Source of the DNA: Orychophragmus violaceus | Lineage: Eukaryota; Streptophyta; Magnoliopsida; Brassicales; Brassicaceae | DNA: 64,000 nucleotides | Direction: 5' to 3' | NCBI GenBank assembly: GCA_030180135.1 | Contig: CM058230.1 | Location: forward strand, 101,176,439 to 101,240,438 | Shown here: one piece after another, positions 22,497 through 34,330 of the stretch | How the letters are laid out: every line of letters begins with the position of its first letter | Position numbering within the stretch: position 1 is the first letter of the stretch | The notes under the pieces: generated by a model | What the model was told of the DNA's origin: nothing | The model's database searches: none | The model's input: only the letters and a program-made list of their open reading frames with translations | Program-made: the position numbers and the translations under genes

Positions 22497-22554
22497 CCGA
22501 TAAATGCCGTGTACGTCGCGAACGTCCGATAAATGCCGTGTACGTCGCGAACGT
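22497..22554 (+). repeat. 29-bp tandem duplication in pol
   Basis: A 29-base unit beginning CCGATAAATGCCG occurs twice head to tail (22497-22525 and 22526-22554). Not being a multiple of three, it adds a further frameshift between RNase H and integrase. Confidence 0.85.
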
Positions 22555-23053
22555 TCCCGGTTGACCAATCCAAGCCGCATCCACCAGTCAAGGACCCGAG
22601 CCTAATAATGACGAAGATTGGAGAACTCCGATCATTCGGTACATTACGAATGGCAAAGTACCCGACGACAAATGGGAGGCACCGAAGCTCAAAGCACAAA
22701 GTGCAAGGTACTGCGTCACACAAGGAGAGCTCTTTAAGAGGAGTCTCTCCGAACCTTACCTCAAATGCCTCAACAAAAAGCAAGCCCTAGCCGTGATCAC
22801 ACAGGCCCACGATGGGTCCTGCGGAAGCCATTCCGGAGGACGAGCCTTGGTCGTACGAATCAAAAGGCAAGACTACTTTTGGCCAACAATGGCCACCAAA
22901 TGCGAGTCCTTCTCCAACAAATGTGACAAATGCCAAAAACATGCCCCGATTATCCACCAGGCATCGGAGAAACTCTCCTCTATCTCATCGCCATAACCAT
23001 TCATGCGATGGGGAATGAACATCGTGGGACCCTTAGTCGCGTCCGGCAGAAAG

Positions 23054-24258
23054 AAAGTGATAGGTCAAGAATTAATCCCTATACTAAACTGCAAGTGAAC
23101 AGCAATGTCAAAGTAGTATATAGGGTTATCGAATCCACAGGGACACTTGGTCTCAATAGATCAGAACAGTAGAGACTAATACTAGAAAGAAAGCAATATG
23201 ATTGAATTAAAAAGCGGTGCGAGAAAGTAAATCAGTAGAAAAGATTAACGGTTGTGAAAGCAAGTAATTAAAAGCGTCAAGCCTAGGGTATTCTCGGGAA
23301 ATCAGAAAAGCAGACAGTTCATTCAGAAAGGATCTAATTAAGCACAGTTCTAGAACTCAAAACACAGATATAGAATTAACCAAATTCCTTTGCGATAATT
23401 CTCTAAGCCTAAGTGCAGCAAACCAAACTTTCGTTTGCGAGAACTAACAGATTAAACTAGCATTAATCCCAAGTTTGATATGTTCACAATTATCCTAAAC
23501 CAAACTTCCGTTTGCGCAAAGTTTAATTGCCCAATTTAATTAGTTCAGATTCCTAAACCCCACTTCCGTGACGTATTTAGCAACTTAAGATCTAGATTCT
23601 AATTGATCAGGTTAGAACTAGCTTTAAGCACAATTAAATTGAAGAACATATATAGTTTGAATCCTTAACTGAATTTGAACAAGTCTAGCAAGTCATGAAA
23701 TCCTATGTGAGAAACCCTAAACCTAACTAGGAATCTACTCAGACATAGATAATGAAAACATGATCATACGATGAATAAATTGCATAAAAGAATAAGAGTA
23801 AAAGGGGTTCGAAATCTTCTCCAAATACAGATGAAGTAGTAGGTTCAGATCAGCCCCAAAAGCTCTAAAAATCCTCTGCTCTTAATTATGAAAGTGTTAG
23901 TAAAATAAATACCAAAATCCTCTATATATAGGCCTAATCTCGGCTGGGGCTTCTGTGTAAATACTGGAACTATCTTGGGCTTCTTTGCAAATCTTCATAA
24001 CTTCATTAAATCGACGCGTACGGCCCATCTCGCTAGTGTGTCGACCGATGCACAAGGTGTGTCGGCCGATGCATGATCAATAAATCGGACAGTGAGTTAA
24101 GCTCTCGGCCAAAACGTCCCAAAAGTCCCAAAATGTTCCAAATATCTCCAATTAGCTCCAAACCTGATTAAACCTGTAAAAGACTCTAAACAAAGACAAA
24201 AGACACTAAAAACACATCTATATCATGGTCTAAAATGGGTAAAAACCATGATATATCA
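23054..24258 (-). repeat. 3' LTR of the nested element
   Basis: Pairs with 28536-29736. Contains a minus-strand TATATATA box (about 23922-23931) and two copies of a TGTCGRCCGATGCA motif (about 24047-24076). Confidence 0.92.
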
Positions 24259-24274
24259 ACTCCCCCACACTTAG
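24259..24274 (-). other. Polypurine tract of the nested element
   Basis: Minus-strand GTGTGGGGGAGT directly before the 3' LTR, a typical Athila-group PPT. Confidence 0.8.
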
Positions 24275-25617
24275 CCTTTGCTTGCCCTCAAGCAAAACAT
24301 AGAACTAGAACATGGTGAAGAGGTTTGAAAACTCTTCAGAAACTCATTTCATCCTAGAAGCTACAATACTCAGATTCCCCTTAGTAAACCACTGAAAGAA
24401 TCAATCACAGGATATCAAGACCAACATGTACTTCCCTCACACTTAGCAACTGTCCTAGGTAAACTCCACAATCACATTCAAGCATTCAAATTCTCCCTAC
24501 TGACTTCTGCAAGTATTTAAGTGCGGTCTCACCTAAAGAGTATCGATCAAAGGGCACATGGATTCTTACCTTATCAGCTCTAGACCACCATATTATCTTT
24601 CTCTAGTCCCTTTCTTCTCTTTCCCTTCTTTAACAACTGATTTTTCCCCACTGGGTATCATTTTATTTTTTTTATCAGTGTTCTTCCCGTTATGGGGTGT
24701 ACTTTGGACACATTCCATGGATCACATGAGAGATAATAGTGTTTGATACTATTCCCATGACCACTTCGGAGTTACTAACTCATCCTCAGTTTATTATCTT
24801 TTTTTTTTTACTTTATAGAAGGGGAGAAGGGAACTAAATAGGATAGGTTGACAGGCTGTGTCAGAACTAACAAGGGAATCCGACACAAAGTATACCAAGC
24901 CCTTAGGTGAGAAATCTAAGTCAGTATTAAATTGAAGTCAGTAAAAGGATCCTCTGATACATGAAGTGATGTGGGTGTTCCCAGTAGGTTGATCTGTGAT
25001 GGGGTTTTCTAATAGTCATAGATAGATCCTGCAACTTCATCCCAATGGTTACTTAAGTTCCTGCAAGTCTTGTAAATCTTCTCAGAAAATCATAGTTTCT
25101 TACTTAAACAATTTTGACTCAATAAAACAAAATTTTTTTGAAAAACGGACTGACTCTTAAGAAAACAGAAAACAAAAGTCAGTAGCACCTCCCCCACACT
25201 TAAGACACACTGTCCCCAGTAGTGTCCAGCGAAAGATCGGTAAAAAGAAAATAAAAATTTGAAAAGGTGAAATTATGTCTGTCGGGTTACCTCTGTCGCT
25301 CAGGCATCGATCGTTGCACTAAGTGCATCGACCGTTACTTGGCGATTTTCGTGTATGGTCGATCGTTGCTCAGGACCGCAACGATCGCTGCAATGCGATT
25401 CCTTTCGTGTTGTGACGATCGACACAGAAGGGCGTCGATCGTTGCACTGCGATTTATCCGAGACCTGCAAACATAAACTCACCAGAAACAAAAACAAACG
25501 TAAAATCCTAACAAAAACACCAAAAATTAAGTAGAAAAACACCAGTACCTAATGGTGGGTTGCCTCCCACCCAGCGCTTGTTTAAGGTCAATAGCTTGAC
25601 CGGACGGGTGGGAATTT
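24275..25617 (-). other. Non-coding interior of the nested element
   Basis: Sits where polymerase would be expected (downstream of protease on the minus strand). No RT or integrase motif in any frame. A second purine run (GTGTGGGGGAGG on minus) lies at about 25189-25200. From 25300 to 25450 it contains six copies of a CGATCG-centred motif described in the findings. Confidence 0.7.
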
Positions 25618-28269
25618 TCATGTACCAGGAGGTCCTGACAGAGACTTTTTCTGTCTCTGTTCAAGTCTCCTCATCCAAGGTGGTGAGTAGGCTGTTGCGG
25701 AATGCTCATGTCCAAGAAAAGATGGAGTGAAATGTGCTCCAGGATCTATAACCATAGTATTATCCGGCTGCTCAAAATCTGCGTCCCTTATGGTGAATGT
25801 CTGCCCATCTATCAGTGGCTTTCGCAGCTTATCCATCTCATAGTGCAGTGGTTCATCTCCCAGATGGAGGTCTATCGAGCTGTTCCTAACATCAATCAAC
25901 GCTCCTGCTGTAGCCAAAAAGGGTCTCCCAAGCAATAATGCTTCATCCGGATCACAGTCATATCTCAGCACAAGGAAGTCCGTTGGAACTAAGTAGTTTC
26001 CAACTCTCACCGGAATGTCCATAAGGAGTCCTTCAAGAACTCGTATGGACTGATCAGCTAGGACAAGAGAAGTCCTAGTAGGAATAAAATCCAACATACC
26101 CAGCTTCTCTGCCACAGAGTAAGGCATCAAACTTCCAGCAGCTCCTAAATCACACAGAGAACGTCTAAAACTATCCTCAAAGATAGAACAATCCAGCACA
26201 AAGATTCCAGGATCAGGCAGCTTCTTCGGGACCTTAGTTAGCAGAACATCACTAATATGCTGAGGAACTATTATCACCCAGTCTTACAGATCATCATCCA
26301 GGGGCAACATCTTGTTCAGGTACCTCTGCACACATGGATGATAAGGTGGATCATCAGAAGTTGGAATTTCTTCCAATTCTTCACCAATCCCTTCTAATTT
26401 CTTCAGCTCTTCAATCTCTTGCCTAATCACTTCAGACACTGAGGAGTGTTGTCCAAAGATCTGTTCGTAGATCTCCTGTTGAGTAATTTCAGAGGCTCCA
26501 TTGAACAGGCGATCAAGATCCAAGTCAGCATCTATGCCATTATCATCCGACAGTTTTGTCTGTTCACGCCCTGCAACGACCGACACTAAGGGTGTGTCGA
26601 TCGTTGCCATCCCGACTGGTGTATCGATCGGCACAGATGTTGCATCGATCGACGCACTGCAGCAAATTTCACCCAAGAGTTTTTCACAAATATCCGAAAA
26701 TTCTTGTTCTGTCACCAACTCAGCTGTACTTAGCTCAAATCTTTCACCTAGGTGAGATCCATCATTAATGTACACAGACCAGGCCTTAACATGAGTGTCT
26801 GCCACTCCTTTTCCCTTCAGTGAGCTGGACATCTGGTTCACCTGAGTGTCCAACTGCTTCATGTGAGTGTTCAGAGACTCAAATTTCCCATTGAGGTCTT
26901 CATAGACAGCGTCCAACTTCTTGTTGCAGTCCACAGAAATTTTGGTCTGACTCTCAATCAGTTGTTCCATCATAGCCTCCATTTTGCTCTCATGGGCTGT
27001 AGGTGCAGGAGGAGTCTGATAGGATGTAGATCCATAGGTTCTCTGAGTACCTTGTCCATAGGTCTTCTGAAAACCACCAGTCTGTCCTCCATTGGAGAAT
27101 CTGTTCCCTTGTTGATTACTGAATCTATTACCTTGGAAACCAGAACCTCCTATGAAATTCACATCTTCTTCCTGAGTTTCCTCCTCAGTCTGAATCACCT
27201 CTACATCTTGGGCAAAGTGGACAGCTTTCTTACTTGTCAGGAGATTGTAGACTGTGTCCAATCTGGATCTTATATTAGCTATATCAGAATTCTCTACAGT
27301 TCCACCAGATTTCTTCCTCCTTTCATCCATTGTCTTGCAACTGTTGATGCCAATCAGGTTCTCAATCAACTGCTTAGCTTGTGTAGGAGTCCTGGTGTTG
27401 AAATTAGCATTACTGGAATTATCCAGCGCAGTCTGATAAGGGAGATCTATGCCTCTGAAGAAGATACCAATCAGCTGTACTTCTGTGAATCCATGGTGTG
27501 GACAGTCACGCTGATACTGCTTAAATCTCATCCAGGCAGTCTTCAAGGGCTCCACAGCTCCTTGGGAAAAAGTGAGTATGTCCTGTCTGGACTGATCCGA
27601 GCGCGCATCATCATAAAAGTGACGCAGGAACTCACTCTTTAAGGCTGCCCAAGTAGTATACTAACCAGGTGCCAGTTGTCTCAGCCATGCACTAGCGTCT
27701 CCAGCAAGACTGTGCGGAAATAGCTTAAGGAACAGATAGTCCGGGCATACTCCTTCATACTTCATGCCAGTGACTATGTCCTCAAACTTGTCAATGTGAT
27801 CAGTAGGCTTCTCTGCTTGAAGACCATGAAAAGCAATCTGTCTCATCAGCTGGTAGTAAATGGTCTTTACCTCAAAATCATTCCTCTCAAAAGCAGGAAG
27901 CACTAGAGCTGCTCGGTTTGCATGAAACTCATCAGGTCTGTTGTAATCAGCTAGTGTCCTCTCATGAACCACCATCTCTCTACCTTGGGCCTGTCCTTGA
28001 CCCTGGTTTCGGTTCAGCTCCTGTTGCTGTTGCTCAGGAGGATCAGGGATGACATTCCCTTCAGCATCAACCTGATGCTCAGCAGCATTGTACGGGTTGT
28101 TATCTTGGTCCCTCAGGGTACCTTCAGCATCTGGTATCAAGATCAGACGTTCTCGTACCATTCTCTCTCTCTTTTCTCTTCTGATAGTCCTTTCTAGACG
28201 TCCAAGTTCCTCTAGTCCGAGATTAAGCAAGCTCGAGTTCGGATTACTTCGAGTTTTCTGCGTTGGCAT
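25618..28269 (-). pseudogene. Gag-protease of the nested element
   Basis: One frame on the minus strand from ATG 28269 (MPTQKTRSN) to 25618, interrupted by TAG at 27663-27661 and TAA at 26286-26284. Gag core: VKTIYYQLMRQIAFHGLQAE, YLFLKLFPHSLAGDASAWL, then FKQYQRDCPHHGFTEVQLI. A Gly/Gln/Asn-rich segment and a coiled region follow. Protease: FVLDCSIFEDSFRRSLCDLG with DLGAAGS at the active site, where Athila relatives usually have DLGAS. I saw no zinc knuckle. The frame is continuous across both stops, so the damage is only two codons; the TAA could be a natural gag-protease boundary. Confidence 0.88.
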
Positions 28270-28511
28270 AAACTGTCTGTAATCGTCCAGCAACGATCGA
28301 TGCTATCAGTGCAACGATCGATTCAATCTCAGAATCGCCTAGTGACGATCGACGCAAGGGATGCAACGATCGACGCAAGGCGAAATTCGTACCTGCGACA
28401 GAAAGAAACAGAGAAAAAGTTAGCAAAACAAAAACAAAACGAAAAAGCAAAAACAAAAAGAAAAATTTCTAGTAAAAACCCTAAGTTCGGTCATATTGAA
28501 GACTCTAAGAG

Positions 28512-28529
28512 TCCCCGGCAACGGCGCCA
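28512..28529 (-). other. Primer-binding site, tRNA-Asp
   Basis: Minus-strand TGGCGCCGTTGCCGGGGA is the exact complement of the 3' end of plant tRNA-Asp, six bases after the 5' LTR. Typical of Athila/Tat relatives. Confidence 0.92.
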
Positions 28530-28535
28530 AAAACT

Positions 28536-29736
28536 TGATAGGTCAAGAATTAATCCCTATACTAAACTGCAAGTGAACAGCAATGTCAAAGTAGTATATA
28601 GGGTTATCGAATCCACAGGGACACTTGGTCACAATAGATCAGAATAGTAGAGACTAATACTAGAAAGAAAGCAATATGATTGAATTAAAAAGCGGTGCGA
28701 GAAAGTAAATCAGTAGCAGAGATTAACGGTTGTGAAAGCAAGTAATTAAAAGCGTCAAGCCTAGGGTATTCTCAGGAAATCAGACAAGCAGACAGTTCAT
28801 TCAACAAGGATCTAATTAAGCACAGTTCTAGAACTCAAAACACAGATATAGAATTAACCAAATTCCTTTGCGATAATTCTCTAAGCCTAAGTGCAGCAAA
28901 CCAAACTTTCGTTTGCGAGAACTAACAGATTAAACTAGCATTAATCCCAAGTTTGATATGTTCACAATTATCCTAAACCAAACTTCCGTTTGCGCAAAGT
29001 TTAATTGCCCAATTTAATTAGTTCAGATTCCTAAACCCCACTTCCGTGACGTATTTAGCAACCTAAGATCTAGATTCTAATTGATCAGGTTAGAACTAGC
29101 TTTAAGCACAATTAAATTGAAGAACAGATATAATTTGAATCCTTAACTGAATTTGAACAAGTCTAGCAAGTCATGAAATCCTATGTGAGAAACCCTAAAC
29201 CTAACTAGGAATCTACTCAGACATAGATAATGAAAACATGATCATATGATGAATAAATTGCATAAAAGAATAAGAGTAAAAGGGGTTCGAAATCTTCTCC
29301 AAATACATATGAAGTAATAGGTTCAGATCAGCCCCAAAAGCTCTAAAAATCCTCTGCCCTTAATTATGAAAGTGTTAGTAAAATAAACACCAAAATCCTC
29401 TATATATAGGCCTAATCTCGGCTGGGGCTTTTGTGTAAATACTGGAACTATCTTGGGCTTCTTTGCAAATCTTCATAACTTCATTAAACCGACGCGTACG
29501 GCCCATCTCGCTAGTGTGTCGACCGATGCACAAGGTGTGTCGGTCGATGCATGATCAATAAATCGGACAGTGAGTTAAGCTCTCGGCCAAAACGTCCCAA
29601 AAGTCCCAAAATGCTCCAAATATCTCCAATTAGCTCCAAACCTGATTAAACCTGTAAAAGACTCTAAACAAAGACAAAAGACACTAAAAACACATCTATA
29701 TCATGGTCTAAAATGGGTAAAAACCATGATATATCA
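28536..29736 (-). repeat. 5' LTR of the nested element
   Basis: Pairs with 23054-24258. On the minus strand it starts TGATATATCATGG and ends CTTGACCTATCA. Confidence 0.92.
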
Positions 29737-30765
29737 GAAAGCCACGCACCTATTGGTAATGACAGACTACTTCACCAAATGGATTGAAGCAGAGTCGTAC
29801 CAAAAAAAAAATCAAAGACATTCACGTTAAGGATTTCGGCTAGCGAAACATCGTTTGCCGACACGGACTACCCCACGAGATCGTCACTGATAACGGTTAT
29901 CAGTTCATATCAAACGCCTTCAAGGAGTTCTGCAGAACGTGGAACATAAAGCTGACTTACTCAACGCCACGCTATCCCCAAGGGAATGGGCTGGCGGAAG
30001 CGTCTAACAAGACAATCATGAACAGCCTCAAGAAAAGACTCAATGAGTGCAAAACGAGCTGGAGCGACGAGCTCCCAGCCGTACTCTGGGCCTACCGGAC
30101 TACCCCCCGCAAATCCACCGGCGAGACTCCCTTCTCGCTGGCTTACGGGATCGAGGCGGCAGTACCAGCCGAAATCCTCGTGTCAAGCATCCGCAAAGAA
30201 GAATGCCCACGACAAGAGGAACTCAATAACAAGATGATAACTGACGAGCTCGATCTCGTCGACGAAAGGAGGAACCTCGCACTAGCTCGAATCCAGAACT
30301 ACCAACAAGCCGCAGCTCGTTACTACGATTCCAAGATCAAAACTCGAAGGTTTCAAGTAGGCGAGCTCGTCTTACTGGAAGTGTTTGACCATAAAAAGGA
30401 AGAACACGCTGGAAAGTTAGGAGCAAAGTGGGAAGGTCCTTACCAGGTCACCGACGTTGTAAAGGACGAGGTCTACCGACTCAAGTCGGTGGAAACCCAG
30501 AAACCTAAACTAAGACCTTGGAACATCATCAACCTCAAAAAGTACTTCCACTAAGAGTACGACAACATAATCAAACTACGAACGTAGGCAGCTCGACTTC
30601 GAGCGCAGCCGCCCCCCAACACAAAGCTCTTATCGAGCTCAACAACTTCAAACGAAGTCGTACTAGCTTATCTTTGTGAAATCAAAATAAGCCTCTCGAT
30701 TAATGTCTCTTCCTTCCGTAAAAGTTAGAGTCATTGTGAAATACTTCACCATTACATTCTGCAAA

Positions 30766-31125
30766 GTGATATGAAATTATCTCTTCAAAAGCTAAAGTGA
30801 TATGAAATTATCTCTTCAGAAGCAAACGATATTAAGTTATCCTCTCCGAGCGACCTGAAATGGCCTCTCCTAAAAACCAAGTGATATGAAATTATCTCTT
30901 CAAAAAAAAAGTGATATGAAATTATCTCTTCAAAAGACAAGTGATATGAAATTATCCCTTCTCAGCGACCTTAAATGGTCCCTTCGAAGTAAAGTGATAT
31001 GAAATTATCCCTCCAGAAATCAAGTGATATGAAATTATCCCTTCCAAACGACCTGAAACGGTCCCTTCTAATATAAGTGATATGAAATTATCTCTTCAAA
31101 CAAGCGACATGAAACGGTCTTTTGA
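30766..31125 (+). repeat. Minisatellite in the Tat 3' untranslated region
   Basis: About 13 imperfect units of 24-31 bp. The main form is AGTGATATGAAATTATCTCT plus TC and a short A-rich spacer; a minor form is CGACCTGAAAYGGTCYCTTC. Lies between the integrase stop and the PPT. Confidence 0.85.
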
Positions 31126-31176
31126 CGTTTCCCAAGAATGTCTACCGCCCATTAACCTCGAGAAGTCGAAATTAAT

Positions 31177-31191
31177 GGGCTGGGGGGCTAT
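31177..31191 (+). other. Polypurine tract of the Tat element
   Basis: GGGCTGGGGGGCTAT immediately before the 3' LTR. Confidence 0.6.
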
Positions 31192-31722
31192 TGTTGGTGC
31201 TGGATTTCCCTCCAAGAAATCCGGCCCATTAACAAACAAAACAAAGGCCCATATTCTTGAGCCCATTCCATAATCAAGACAGAGAGAGAGATCGACCGTT
31301 ATCCTCTGTTGGGCCTATACGATTGACTTCTTGACAAGGCCCAAGCGATGCCGAAGTGAGAGGCGATCGAGCTCGAGCTCGGCAGGAGACAACGTGGAGA
31401 TAGAGAAACTCGGTCTTCGTCGGTTCAACTGATCCACGTAAATCTCGAAGATCGTTATGAAGGCGAAGCCGAAATATCGGAACAATAAGGTCAAAGTCGA
31501 GACTATTTAAAGAAGAAGTGGCGATTCAATCAAGACATTCCAACCCTAATTTAGAACACTTCGACTAGATAGCTCGATCACCATACTTTGTACTCTCTTG
31601 TTTGTTCTATCTCGGCGATCAATCTCAATAAAGTATTTGATTCATAGGAAACTATACAATTTCTATATCCTAAAGTCCAAATCCACGAATACAAATTCTC
31701 AGTGTGAATCTCGGATCTCACA
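31192..31722 (+). repeat. 3' LTR of the Tat element
   Basis: TGTTGGTGCTGG to ATCTCACA, followed by TSD GTAGT. Lacks a short stretch present in the 5' LTR near 17372. Confidence 0.92.
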
Positions 31723-31727
31723 GTAGT

Positions 31728-34330
31728 TATAATATAAAAGTTTATACTGAGATATTTAATCGTAGTCATGGCATGCTCAATCAATTCTTTGACAATGACA
31801 TTTCACTTTACCATTAGAAAATAAAATGATCTGATCACCAAAATTTATTTTTAACTTTATCGAAATAACCGAATCAGAATCAAAAACCAAAAAAATTGGT
31901 TGGATTTAGTTTGATTAGCTCGGATCGTTTATAAATTCCACGCCTAATATGAATTATATGGTATATAGGCCACGTATTGAACTTGGTCTTTTGACTTTCT
32001 TACTCTTAATTTGATTTGTTTCTTCTACAATATGGAATGTTTTTTGGTCTTCTGATCCGATCATCATCCCATTGAAATCTTTGAAATCGAAACCTTTTTC
32101 TATATATTGGGCATGTTCGTTACTCAAACGCAGTGACCATACCTGGGACACACAATTTAATCAGCAAAAAGGGAAAAAAAAGGAAAGGAATCACTGCTTT
32201 TTGGTCATAGAGGAGAGAGAAGGTAAATTGAAGTTGTCGTTGGTTTTCTGTTGCGACACCGAAATTTCCGGATTTCTTGTTTATCTCTTCGCTGTGACTC
32301 TCTTTGTTCTACCGGAAGACTAATGATAGTGAAGAAATTCTGATCGCAGATGCAATCGCTGCGTTTGGAAACGAACATGCTGATTATTGTCCCATTAGAT
32401 ACATATACCGACACACGCTCTAAACTAACTAAACAACTAGAGCATCATCAAGAGGTTTCTTGGACCTCACGCAATTTTCTCAACCTTAAATCCTACAAGA
32501 TTAAATCTATCTATTACTTACTACATCGCAGCAAAATTTATTGTTCAACTTGTAATTTTGTCTGAGAATCAAGTTGAAGAAAAACCACTCTACAATATTA
32601 TATCTACCTTAGTCTAATCGATATATTTTTGTGTGTGCTTGAATTAATAAATTGGATTACAACATAAATAAAGTCCATTACAATTAGATCCCAAGTGGGC
32701 TTTATCCAAATACAAAACTGAAAATTGAAGTCCCAAAGTGGCCCAACAACACAAAAACTCCAAACCAGAAAAGAGCCGCCGCCGCCTCCAATGACTCGTT
32801 GCCACCGCCGGTTGGAGCTTCGCACCTTAAACCTGGTCACAGCCACCAGAGAGAATCGCCGCGCCACGCAGAAGAAAAATGTACCGCTGGAAGATGACTA
32901 TGTCACGAAACGGTTGACAGAAACCCCTATAATGGAGACGGATAGATAAAGGGATGGCAGATCTGGGACGGGGTCGACTTTCACGCTTTAACACCACCCT
33001 CAAGCATCGAGCTTACCGGAAGAAACCACCCCATCACGCGTCACCTAACATACCTACTTTCCAGCCGCCACCAGAAGACCCGCAAAGACACCGCCCACGC
33101 AACTGCCGGAAGAAACACAAACTCGAACGAGGAGCGCCGCTCTCTCTTGAGGAAGCTGACCTGGCCCGTTCTCAAAAGAACATGATCCGCTTAGAGAGAG
33201 TACGCCGACCACCACAGATCCACCGCCATGCAAGCCAGAGAACTAGAAACCCGCCACCATCGCTTTTAGAAACGCCTTAGACAAAAAATGAAACGCCTAG
33301 GAAAAAAAGAAAAAGAAAAAGGAAGAAAAGAGGGTGGCGGATCTTTTCCTAAAAACCGGCATAATCGCAGGAAACAGAAAAGACTGCCAAAACGGTGACA
33401 AAGTCGGTGCCTGCAAAAAAAGAGAGAAGGGAGAAGAAAAAGTTGGTTATTTCATGATTTCCAAGTAAATAAGTTTGGAAATATTATATAAATATGTTTG
33501 GCTACGAGTAAATAAGATCCAGATTTCCAATAAATAATGTTTCGTTTGAACTTTGAATCATCATTGCTACAGAAAATTTTAATCCAAAGAAACATTAGGC
33601 AAAGAGAGCATGGAACCAAGTCCTTGGTTTGTTGTGTAGTTAGGTTCTTGATGGATTTAATTGTGTGTCGATGGAATAACTATTATTGACCAAACCAATT
33701 TAAAGAAAAGGGTATGCTGGACTTATGGGCTGTAGAAGACTGCATTTGGTCAATAACAACACTGAATTCAATGTCAAAGGTACAACTTAAAATGGCAAAG
33801 TTTTCTTGATACCACAGGATTTGGTTTCTCCCTACCACATTCTCTGTTATGATCTGCAAAGCAATGATATGACAAATATCGATACCAATAGTGTACTGGA
33901 CCATTGATTTAGTAAGGACAAATCCACCGTTAAAGTGATGTTGATGGATCAGAGTGAGCGTGTTATGTACTTGAAGACTTGAATCATTCCCTTCTGTCTC
34001 TAATGCTTGTTATTATTACCTTTTTTTTTGTGGTTGATCAAGAAGACAACTTAATTATTATTAATCAATGGTTTCAGATTTGATATTTTAAAGAGTTTAT
34101 CGTGTTTCTTGTGTCATCATTCATCAAGTTCATCTTCACTCCTTTCGACCCATCGATTTCCCATTATCTTTATAACCAAACCCATCATTACCAGACCGGA
34201 ACACTGTTCTCTTCCTGACATGAATAATAAGTGGTAAACATAGCGGCCACATTCTTGGCATAAACTATCCTCACTGCGTTCGACCATATCATATCCTATA
34301 GCTTTCGCTGTTCCTTACAAAAATAACCTC
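31728..34330. other. Intergenic DNA between the Tat element and TAF7
   Basis: No gene recognised. 32640-33300 is less AT-rich and Pro/Arg-rich in translation (CCGCC-type triplets), with no domain and no consistent frame; it could be a decayed transposon or gene fragment. 33300-34330 is AT-rich with nothing definable. Confidence 0.5.

Larger units (their letters stand above)
23054..29736 (-). mobile_element. Nested gag-protease-only gypsy element (Athila-like)
   Basis: LTRs of 1205 and 1201 bp (about 1.5-2% different by eye), ends TGATAGGTC..GATATATCA, TSD GAAAG (23049-23053 and 29737-29741). It is transcribed on the minus strand. The interior has a perfect tRNA-Asp primer site, gag, protease, about 1.36 kb of non-coding DNA and PPT. 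No RT, RNase H or integrase remains, so it depends on enzymes of a relative. This fits the TR-GAG class of non-autonomous LTR elements. It is younger than the Tat element it interrupts, as its LTRs diverge less. Confidence 0.93.
22700..30554 (+). pseudogene. Tat integrase, split by the nested element
   Basis: The first part (to 23053) holds the zinc-binding region: HDGSCGSHSGGRA, then CDKCQKHAP. The nested element interrupts after SGRKK. The core resumes at 29742 (ATHLLVMTDYFTKWIEAES), with IVTDNGYQF and the catalytic Glu in NGLAEASNKTIM. The C-terminal half (30018-30554) is one open frame ending GPYQVTDVV...LKKYFH, the usual Tat ending. Frameshifts occur around 29810. The C-terminal end is well preserved. 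Confidence 0.9.
16968..31722 (+). mobile_element. Ty3/gypsy Tat-lineage element, with nested insertion
   Basis: LTRs of 538 and 531 bp (16968-17505 and 31192-31722), TSD GTAGT (16963-16967 and 31723-31727). In order it has gag, protease, RT, RNase H, a second RNase H-like domain, integrase, a minisatellite-bearing 3' untranslated region and PPT. Two RNase H domains in tandem are the hallmark of the Tat lineage. The LTRs differ by roughly 4% by eye. All coding frames carry stops or shifts. A 6.7-kb non-autonomous element sits in the integrase. Own length without it is about 8.1 kb. Confidence 0.93.

Noticed and set aside
25300..25450. Regular CGATCG motifs resembling a CRISPR-like array
   Set aside because: Eukaryotic retrotransposon context, irregular spacing, degenerate motif on both strands and no unique spacers of constant length.
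32725..33280. Pro/Arg-rich open frames suggesting a gene
   Set aside because: Simple CCGCC/CACC composition bias, different frames, no domain or splice pattern.
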